Positions 27,902 through 35,500 of a DNA stretch of 56,752 nucleotides are shown here, one piece after another (the first letter of the stretch is position 1; every line of letters starts with the position of its first letter). The translations under genes were made by a program, and so were the position numbers. The DNA is taken from positions 166,674 through 223,425 of the forward strand of contig NW_013657627.1 of the NCBI RefSeq assembly GCF_000142905.1. The letters are read 5' to 3'. A model generated the notes under the pieces. That model did not search any database. It saw only the letters and a program-made list of their open reading frames with translations, and was not told where the DNA came from. This DNA is from Thecamonas trahens ATCC 50062. Taxonomy: Eukaryota; Apusozoa; Apusomonadida; Apusomonadidae.

Positions 27902-29923
27902 ATGGGCGACGACGAGTACTACTACTCTGAGTACTATTCTGAGAGCTCTGCCTCTCAGGAGCGCGGCAGGCGGAGCCGCAAGCGGAGCGCCAAGGCTGTG
28001 CGGTCGGGCCAAACGCGACAGGTCGGACACGTGACGGTGGAGATGGACCGCGGATCGGACAAGGTTGCGGCCATGCTTGCGGCGCTGGAGACGACCGAGG
28101 CTGAGCTGGACACGTCGCACCTTGAACCGTGTGCCATGCCCATGGCACTCGAGTTCTCGGACGTACGGTACTCGGTGGACCTTGGCGGCGGGGCGAGCAA
28201 GGAGATCCTGCACGGCGTGTCAGGCGCAGTGTACCCGGGGCAGGTGCTGGCCATTCTCGGCCCGTCTGGCGCAGGCAAGACGACTCTGCTCAAGGTGCTG
28301 GCGCAGCGGCTGGTGACGGGCAAGTCGTCAGGCTCGGTCACCGTCAACGGCGCGCCCATCGACGACAAGGCCAAGCGGTCGATCGGGTATGTGCTGCAGG
28401 AGGACCACCTGCTCACCGAGCTGACGGTGCAGGAGACGCTCGAGTTTGCAGCGCTCATCCGGCTCCCGCGCGAGATGCCCAAGGCCGAGAAGCTCGCGCG
28501 GGTCAAGCGGGTCATCAAGGCTTTTGGCCTCGAGCACGCGAGTAAGACCAAGATCGGCGGCGTTAACTTTGGCGGCTTTACGCCCGGCGTCTCGGGCGGC
28601 GAGAAGAAGCGGACCTCGATCGCCAACGAGATGCTGTTTGACCCGTCACTGCTCTTCCTCGATGAGCCGACGTCGGGTCTCGACTCGTCGACCGCGCTCA
28701 AGATCCTCAAGGAGCTGCGGGTGCTGGCGTCGTCGGGGCGGACGGTGGTGACCACCATCCACCAGCCTTCGTCGCAAATCTTTTCCGCCTTTGACCTTGT
28801 GGCGCTCATGGCCGGCGGCGAGCTGGCGTACTTTGGCCCGGCCAAGCGGGTTGTCGAGTACTTTACCTCGATCGGGCTCCGGCCGCCGGCACATTTTAAC
28901 CCGGCCGACTTTATGCTCGAGGTCGTCTCGTCACCGATTGTGGCCGACGACTACAACTTTGGCGAGGAGTTTGCCAAGCAGATGGTCAAGTACCGGCCGG
29001 AGCGGCCGACGGAGCTGCCGAATGCACCGGTGGCGGCGCCCGGCACCACGCCGCGGCAGCCCGGCAGCCGCAAGTTTGAGGCCTCGTTCCTCACCCAGGT
29101 CCAGCTCCTCACCCTGCGCGCGTTCCGTCAGGAGCGCGGTGACATCTTCACCAAGCTCAAGACCTTCCAGTACGCCGCCATCACTATCATCACCTCGGTT
29201 CTCTGGTACAACATTGCGTACAACGCATCGACGATCAACGACCGTGTCGGCCTCATGTTCTTCATTCTCCTCTACCTCTCGTTCGAGTCGCTCTTCCATA
29301 CCCTCATCATGTTCCCCGCCGAGCGCCCAGTCTTCTCCAAGGAGCGGCAAGCCGGAGCGTACACGACGCTCGCGTATGTCATCGGCAAGTCGCTTGCCGA
29401 CATCCCGGTCTCGCTCACGTTCCCCACCGTCATCGCCTCGGTGGTGTACTGGATGACGGGCCTGCGGCCGGACTTTTTCGCCTTCCTCACCTACCTCATC
29501 ATCCTCTGGGTCCAGGTCATGTCGGCGCAGTCGCTCGGCTTGCTCATCGGCGCGGTGATGACGCTCAAGAAGGCGCTAGTCACCGTCGGCGTCGTCCTCC
29601 TCGGCATGGTCCTCACCGCAGGCTTCTACGTTTCCACCGACTCACTCGGCTCGTGGATCAGGTGGATCCGCTACGTCTCGGTCTTCCTCTACGGCTTCCA
29701 GGCCATGCTTCTCAACGAGATCAAGGGCGAGGCGTACCCGTGCTTCACCTCGGATGACATCCCCTACTCGGAGTGCCCCGTCACCGAGTCACAGATTCGC
29801 GACTTTTACGGCATCGACATGTCCATCGCCTCCAACATCTTCATCTCGTTGGCCATTGCCCTCGTCGGCCGCTTTGCTGCCTACTATGGCCTTGTTCTCA
29901 ACCAGCGCGCCATGGCCGTGTAG
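27902..29923 (+). CDS. ABCG-family half-transporter
   Basis: A single exon of 673 residues, ATG 27902 (MGDDEYYYSEYYSE), in the usual range for ABCG half-transporters. The order is nucleotide-binding domain then membrane domain, which defines ABCG/White. Motifs: Walker A GPSGAGKTTLL (about 120-130), Q-loop VLQEDHLL (165), signature VSGGEKKRTSI (230), Walker B LLFLDEPTSGLDS (250-262) and H-loop TTIHQPSSQ (285). Six hydrophobic helices follow from about residue 425, with ABCG hallmarks SFESLFHTLIMFPAERPVFSKER, written here as SFESLF and FPAERPVFSKER. All catalytic residues look intact. ABCG half-transporters dimerise and export lipids, sterols or xenobiotics; substrate cannot be read from sequence. 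An acidic, Tyr-rich N-terminus is unusual. Confidence 0.96.
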   Translation: MGDDEYYYSEYYSESSASQERGRRSRKRSAKAVRSGQTRQVGHVTVEMDRGSDKVAAMLAALETTEAELDTSHLEPCAMPMALEFSDVRYSVDLGGGASKEILHGVSGAVYPGQVLAILGPSGAGKTTLLKVLAQRLVTGKSSGSVTVNGAPIDDKAKRSIGYVLQEDHLLTELTVQETLEFAALIRLPREMPKAEKLARVKRVIKAFGLEHASKTKIGGVNFGGFTPGVSGGEKKRTSIANEMLFDPSLLFLDEPTSGLDSSTALKILKELRVLASSGRTVVTTIHQPSSQIFSAFDLVALMAGGELAYFGPAKRVVEYFTSIGLRPPAHFNPADFMLEVVSSPIVADDYNFGEEFAKQMVKYRPERPTELPNAPVAAPGTTPRQPGSRKFEASFLTQVQLLTLRAFRQERGDIFTKLKTFQYAAITIITSVLWYNIAYNASTINDRVGLMFFILLYLSFESLFHTLIMFPAERPVFSKERQAGAYTTLAYVIGKSLADIPVSLTFPTVIASVVYWMTGLRPDFFAFLTYLIILWVQVMSAQSLGLLIGAVMTLKKALVTVGVVLLGMVLTAGFYVSTDSLGSWIRWIRYVSVFLYGFQAMLLNEIKGEAYPCFTSDDIPYSECPVTESQIRDFYGIDMSIASNIFISLAIALVGRFAAYYGLVLNQRAMAV

Positions 29924-30457
29924 ATCATCCCCACACCCTGAGCAAACGCTTTCATTTTGCCCGCCACAAAAGTCCACACGCAACCCATGACCACTCATTG
30001 TCCTGCAATGCCACGGTTGTGGTGATGGGTGGTGATGGGCGTTGGGCGATGGCGGTGGGGCAGTGACTGGAGGCTCCCGGCTGACGGTGCTCCCTCTGGC
30101 TCGACCTTGACGCAGCATGGCGCAACGGCCTGTCGGGCTCGGCGGAACCGTCCACTCCACCCCCCTCCGCCAACCTCTGCCACACCTCCTCGGACAACTG
30201 GGCGGGCTAGCGAGTCTGAAGGCGACTGGAGGAGCTGTGTGCGCAAGGGGCTTACTCATCGAGCAGAGGGCGGAGCCGAGCTGGGGCGAGCCAAAGCTGA
30301 GCCGAGCTGAGCTTAGCTGAGCCGAGCTGAGCTGAGTTGGACCGAGTGTGACCGAGCTGGCGGTGGACTGATCGAGCTGCCATTCAAGGCCGAGGCCGAG
30401 ACCGAGGCCGAGGTACAGATAGCCATGGCGTCAGAGGGCTCACATCAAGACCGACCG
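29924..30457. other. Intergenic region with GAGCT-type repeats
   Basis: Between the ABCG stop and the glycine-carrier frame. From about 30277 to 30360 it is a degenerate GAGCTGA/GCCGAGCT tandem, and GAGGCCGAG repeats follow at 30388-30412. Short frames from 30118 show no conserved features. A short upstream exon of the carrier gene could hide here. Confidence 0.5.
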
Positions 30458-30532
30458 GCATCAGGTCGGGCGGCATCGGGTTGGGCGGCATCGGGTCGGG
30501 CGGCATCGGGTCGGGCGGCATCGGGTCGGGCG
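30458..30532. repeat. 15-bp tandem repeat, five copies, at the carrier N-terminus
   Basis: Units begin at 30458, 30473, 30488, 30503 and 30518 with consensus GCATCGGGTCGGGCG. The unit is a multiple of three, so copy number changes would not shift the frame, but a single-base error in the array would. Upstream ATG 30425 enters the array in one frame and the carrier leaves it in another. Confidence 0.9.
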
Positions 30533-31404
30533 GCATCGGACTCGTCGGATCCTGTGCCGGCGTGCGGTACTCGTATCTGGTGACAGGCGCGCTGTCGGCC
30601 GGGTGGGCGTCGTTGTTGCTGCAGCCACTGCTGCAGCCACTGGACGTGATCAAGACTCGGGTGCAGCAGGGCGCGCGGGTGTCGGCTATGGAAGCGGCAC
30701 GGAGCGTGGTGCGCGACGCCGGATCGGCGCGCGGGCTGTGGCGAGGGACGGGGGCGACGCTGGCGCGGGCCATGCCGGGCGCAGGGCTGTACTTTTTCGC
30801 TCTCCACAACCTGACGCGAGCGTGGCCGCCACCGGACGACGCATCGGGCCCGTGGGCGGCGCTGCACGCCACGGCGCTGGCGAGCGGAGCGCGGACAGGC
30901 GTGGCGGTGGTGCTCAACCCACTGGCGCTCGTCAAGACCCGCATCGAGTCGTCGCTCTACCCCGAGTACACGTCGACGGTCTCGGGCCTCCGGGCGCTGA
31001 TGCGGGCGCATCCGGTCCGGGCGTTTTCCATCGGCCTCCCGGCCTCGCTTGCGCGCGACGTTCCGTTCTCGGGCATCTACTACGGGGTCTACTCGCAGCT
31101 GCGATCGCTGACAACGGTCGATGGCGAGCGCCCGGCTTTTGTGCACGCGTTGGGCCTCGGCCTTGCGGCTGCTACCGCTGCCGTCGTCGTCACCCATCCG
31201 CAAGATGTGGTGCGGACGCGCGCCCATCTCGGGCAGTCGTCACGTGAGTTCTTTGTCGGCGGCGGCCTCTCGCTCTCGCAGCGAGTGGCTGCACTTTTCC
31301 GCGGCGTCGCCCCGCGCATCTCGCGCAAGATCCTCCTCTCAGCTATTGCCTGGGCCTCGTTTGAGCGCATCGAGGCAGCGGTGGACGCAGTGTTTGCTGG
31401 ATGA
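30481..31404 (+). CDS. SLC25A38: Mitochondrial glycine carrier, SLC25A38/Hem25 type
   Basis: The carrier body (from about 30553) is complete: three SLC25 signatures QPLDVIKTRVQ, NPLALVKTRIE and HPQDVVRTRAH, plus the SLC25A38-type stretches LARDVPFSGIYYGVY (family LLRDAPFSGIY) and AIAWASFERIE (family AMAWTVYEE). SLC25A38/Hem25 imports glycine into mitochondria for haem synthesis. The start is unresolved. In the carrier frame there is no ATG between the upstream stop (30349) and the body, and position 30481 is TTG. ATG 30425 (MASEGSHQDR) is in another frame and would need a one-base correction in the 15-bp repeat or an intron. The family and frame of the body are firm; the first 20 or so residues are not. 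It converges on LSM12 with 32 bp between stops. Confidence 0.88.
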   Translation: MGGIGSGGIGSGGIGSGGIGLVGSCAGVRYSYLVTGALSAGWASLLLQPLLQPLDVIKTRVQQGARVSAMEAARSVVRDAGSARGLWRGTGATLARAMPGAGLYFFALHNLTRAWPPPDDASGPWAALHATALASGARTGVAVVLNPLALVKTRIESSLYPEYTSTVSGLRALMRAHPVRAFSIGLPASLARDVPFSGIYYGVYSQLRSLTTVDGERPAFVHALGLGLAAATAAVVVTHPQDVVRTRAHLGQSSREFFVGGGLSLSQRVAALFRGVAPRISRKILLSAIAWASFERIEAAVDAVFAG

Positions 31405-31436
31405 GCATGGCACAGGCTGGCAAGGTTCCTCTCGTT

Positions 31437-32117
31437 TTACGCACTGGCGGCGGCAGCAGCGGCGACGGCAGCGTCGATCTTAGCCTTCTCCTTGTTGAGG
31501 ATGAGGCGGATGCGGTCGCGGGAGCGGGCGTTGGGCCCCTGGGCATCGTCTGGAGCGTACGGCGGGGCAATGGTGACGTCATGAATCCTGATGACCTCGC
31601 CGTCCCACTTGGCTGGCCCGGTCTTGGCGAGGACGTTGAAGACGGCCTGCGCGCGCGCCGAGACGCCGACGCCGATCTTGTCTGCTTCCGCGTAGTCTGC
31701 CCTCAGAGCTGCGGTCTCCCGCTTGCGGATGGTCTCCGGCGGAGTGTGGACGGTGGCCATATGCGCCGCGTGCAGGGCCCCGAGCGAGTCGGCCAGACCC
31801 TCTGGCGGCGGAGCGAGGAGGACCATGCTCGCGATGGCCTCCTCCCGGAGGAGGACGAGCTTGCGCTTGGGGAACCTGCTCGCGTCCTGGAACACCACCA
31901 TGCCAGACCTCGCATCGTAGGTAAACAGCTCGCCTGTGAACAGCTCCCCACACACAGGGCGCACCTCAAACGTCGCCCCCACCATGTCCTCCGCCAGCGA
32001 CATGCCCGTCCCTACGGCCCCCGCCTCGCCGGCCACCGTCCCGGCACCCCCCTCCCCGCTCGCCTCTTCCCTCGGCCCGCCACCACCCCCAACAACCTCT
32101 GTCTCGTCTGCAGACAT
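31437..32117 (-). CDS. LSM12: LSM12 homologue (LSm plus anticodon-binding-like domain)
   Basis: A single exon of 226 residues from ATG 32117. An acidic/Gly-rich N-terminus precedes an LSm-like barrel (about 40-110) with GELFTGELFTYDARSGMVVF, parallel to the GxxLQGEVVAFDYQSKML segment of human LSM12. The AD domain follows (about 125-215): FNVLAKTGPAKWDGEVIRI and then VTIAPPYAPDDAQG, parallel to the family sequence ITPPYQVENCKG. LSM12 bridges ataxin-2 and other partners in RNA and clock regulation in animals and is linked to mRNA turnover in yeast. The role in this organism is transferred by homology. The N-terminal 35 residues are of low complexity. Confidence 0.9.
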   Translation of the reverse strand: MSADETEVVGGGGGPREEASGEGGAGTVAGEAGAVGTGMSLAEDMVGATFEVRPVCGELFTGELFTYDARSGMVVFQDASRFPKRKLVLLREEAIASMVLLAPPPEGLADSLGALHAAHMATVHTPPETIRKRETAALRADYAEADKIGVGVSARAQAVFNVLAKTGPAKWDGEVIRIHDVTIAPPYAPDDAQGPNARSRDRIRLILNKEKAKIDAAVAAAAAASA

Positions 32118-32509
32118 CCACGCGTGTCCGAAGACCGTCCAGCTGGGAGTGACGTGTGTCTATGCCTGTGCCTGTGCCTGTGCCCATCCGCTTGCTTCTG
32201 GGTGCCGCTGTCGGCTGCCGGCCAAACTGCGACCTTCTGCCAGAGCGACTTCATTCGTCCGCCACTCTGTGGCAAAGAACCCACTCACACAGACCGGAAT
32301 ACGCATGCAATACAAAGACTAACCGCATACCCATGTTTCTGACAAACCCTTCTACATGCCAACCCAATTTCCTGCTCATCGACGTGTACATGCTTCTGTT
32401 TTGCCTGTGCAAGTGGTCGGCGTCGCGCCGCAGTGGAGCTGGCGAAACTCACCGATCAGGCTGCGATCAGGCGAGATCAAGGCTCTGCGGGTAGCCACGA
32501 CAGGTGTGG
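32118..32509. promoter_or_regulatory. 392-bp divergent promoter between LSM12 and the kinase-NB-ARC-WD40 gene
   Basis: No gene is supported. It contains TGCCTGTGCC repeats near 32162-32190 and is less GC-rich around 32280-32420 than its flanks, which is typical of a promoter region. No TATA or CCAAT box stands out. Confidence 0.4.
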
Positions 32510-35500
32510 ATGGATGGTATGGGCATGGGGATGGAGACACATTCGTCTCTCCCTCACATGCAGACATCGCGTAGAGGCAAGAGGGTGCGTCAGAGGCGAG
32601 GCGGGGGAAGAACGCAGAATGACTCGGGCTCGTCGACAGGAAGCTGGAGCAGGTCAGGTACGGAGACCGAGGGAGCGGACGAGGCCGACGGGGCAAGGGG
32701 CACAGGCTCCGACTCGGCTGCATCGTATCCGTACTCGGAGACAAGCTCGGCACGTGGAGGAGGCGGGGCTCCGGCTAGTGCTGGTGCTGGTGCTGGTGCT
32801 GGTGCTGGTGCTGGTGCTGGTGCTCGGCTGACCGACGGCGACAACACGCTCACCTCGGACGGGTCGTCGCTGATGGCGATGACCGTGACCGACTCGTCGA
32901 CGTACACCCTCACCGAACCGCTCTCGATCTCGGCGCTTGTGTCGCCGATGGCGATCTCTGCAGCGTCGCGGTCTGGCCCGAACGAGAGCGGGCCGATGTT
33001 CGCGTCGTCGGCTGCGGGAGCGGCAGGGATTGGGGCAGAGATCACGGCAAGCTCGTCGTTTGTCCTTGACTCGCCCGCAGGCACGCCGCTGGCCGGCCTG
33101 AATGAGATCCCGGCGACCGAGTTTGAGTTGACGTCTCTGCTTGGCGCCGGCGCGTTTGGACAAGTCTGGGCCGGGAGCTGGGGTGGGACCGACATTGCAG
33201 CCAAGAAGCTGAGCCTGCCAGCGGGCGCCAAGGCGAGCGTGGCCTCGCCGTTTGTGCTGGCGCGGACACTCTTGGCCGAGTCGCGGATCCTGGCGCAGAT
33301 CTCGCATCCCAACTGCCTGCAACTGCTAGGCGTATGCCTCGATGACGAGTGCGTGTGCATGGTGACCGAGCTGATGCATGGCGGCGACTTGCACACGGCG
33401 CTGTTCAAGTCGTCGGACCGAGTCATCTCGCTCGCCGACGCGCTGTTCATTGTGACCGAGATCGCGCAGGGCCTCGAGTACCTCCATCGCAAGGGCGTGG
33501 TCCACGCCGACGTCAAGCCTCTTAACATCCTGCTCGACCGCAACATGCGGGTGGTCAAGGTCGCCGACTTTGGCCTTTCGCGACTGGTACATCTTGCGCG
33601 GCCGGCCGGGGTGCAAGGCACCATCTCATACATGGCTCCTGAGCTGCTGGACGGCAACGCGACGCCGCAGCCAGAGTCTGATGTTTTTGCCTTTGGTGTG
33701 CTGACCTGGGAGGTTTTTGCGCGCACGCGCGCGTTTGTCGGCGTCGATCGGCGTACCAACTGGTACGCACCACTCAGGCCCATCACTGACGCAGTTGCGC
33801 TCCCTGTCGAGCTGGCTGCCAAGCTCGAGGATCTTCTTAGCGCGTGCACTGCCGCAGATCCCAGTGTGCGGCCGACGATGGCGAGCGTGACCGCGGCGCT
33901 CAAGGCCTGTGGCGAGCTTGTTACCATCGGGCACGTCTTTCCGTCTGTCCCGTCAATGCCAGCCATCCATGTGAAGCGGATGGACGAGATGCAGACGGCG
34001 ACAGCAGTGTTGATGAACCCGGACACCCGGGCGCTGGTGATTTACGGCTCGTTTGGGGCTGGCAAGTCTGTGCTCGCGTGCGACGTTGTTCGGCAAGCCG
34101 AGGTGCGGCGGGCGTTCCCGGACGGCATTCACTGGATCCACCTAGGTGCACATCCCGCGATCGAGGCGCTTCAGCTCTCTCTTCTTCACGAGCTGGGAGT
34201 GACGCGAGTTGCGGCGGTGGCGTCGGTACCCGAGGGCCGGGCCAAGTTGGCGGCAGCGTTTGGTGCGTCGGCCTCGCTTCGCAAGCTTGTGGTACTCGAT
34301 GGCGTGCACCATCTCCGGCACGTGGCGGCGTTTGATGTGCTCAATGCCGACTCGCGGCTGATGCTCACTACTTCGGTCCGTGCGCTCTGGCCTGCGCCGG
34401 GCGTGGCGAGCTACACGCTGTCACCATATACGACTGCGGGCGCTCTGGAATTGCTGGCGGCGGCAGCGCGGTGCGAGACCAGCGACCTGCCGCAGCCGCT
34501 GGCGACCGAGCTTGTTGACGCGGCAGCGCGGCTTCCGCTGGCTGTGGTTATGATCGGCTCTGTGGTGCGGCGGCGACAGGCAGCCGCGGATGCGTGGGCC
34601 GAGGTGGCAGCGTCGTTTGTTTCGTCGACAGCGTCGGCGCTGAGCTCCGAGCTCTCACTGCTGTACTCGTCAGTGGCGCTCTCGGTTGCCGCGGTTGGCC
34701 CGCTCCGACATCGTTTCCACGATCTGGTCGTCTTTGCGCGGCTCGGGCAACGTGTGCCGCGGCGGCCGCTGCTCGCTCTCTGGTCCAGGCTCGCCGAGCC
34801 GTTCAACGAGGCCGACCTCGGGTTTGTTGTCCACACGCTTGCAGATCACTCGCTTGTCGAGCTCGAGCCACAGACTGGGACCATTGCGCTCCCCGAGCTG
34901 CAGACGGCGTACCTGGAGGCGCACGTGAGCGGCATGGCGGCGGCGCGAGCTCACGATACGCTCCTTGCGGCTTATGCGGGGATGAGCTCGGCCGCCGAGC
35001 TTGCGGCGACGGATGCCGGGCTTCCGTGGTGGCACTTTGCGCCTGAAGAGCCGAGCGCAGAGCGGAGCTTTTACTTTGGGTCTCTGGTGCACCATCTTGT
35101 GCGGTCAACGCGCGGGCACGAACGTGTAGTAGCGCTTTTGGTCTCGTTCGAGTGGGTTGTGGCGCAGATTGAGGCCAACTCGCTGACGGCGCTGCTACTG
35201 GACCTGCAAGTTGGAGTGGATGCTACGGCGGGAAAGGAGGCATGCAAGTCGCTAGAGGCGCTTGCGATTGCGCTTGCACACTCTGCACCGGCGCTACGGT
35301 CCGAGGCGTTTGGCAGGACGGTGGCGGAGCAAGTGTACTCGCGGCTGGTCGGCGTGAGTGATCCGCTGCTTGCGCCGCTGGTGGCTGCTGCGCGAGCAGC
35401 GTCGCAAGTTGAGCTTGTTGCCGGCGAGCTGGAGGGTGTCAAGGCTGCGTGCGTGCAGAACTTGGAGGGCCACACGGGAGCGGTCCGTGCGGTTGTGGTG

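Noticed and set aside
30118-30320. 67-residue frame MAQRPVGLGG upstream of the glycine carrier
   Set aside because: No splice donor that would join it in frame to the carrier and no conserved feature.
32590-34026. 478-residue frame antisense to the kinase domain
   Set aside because: The plus strand has unmistakable kinase motifs; this one is Ser/Ala-rich noise.
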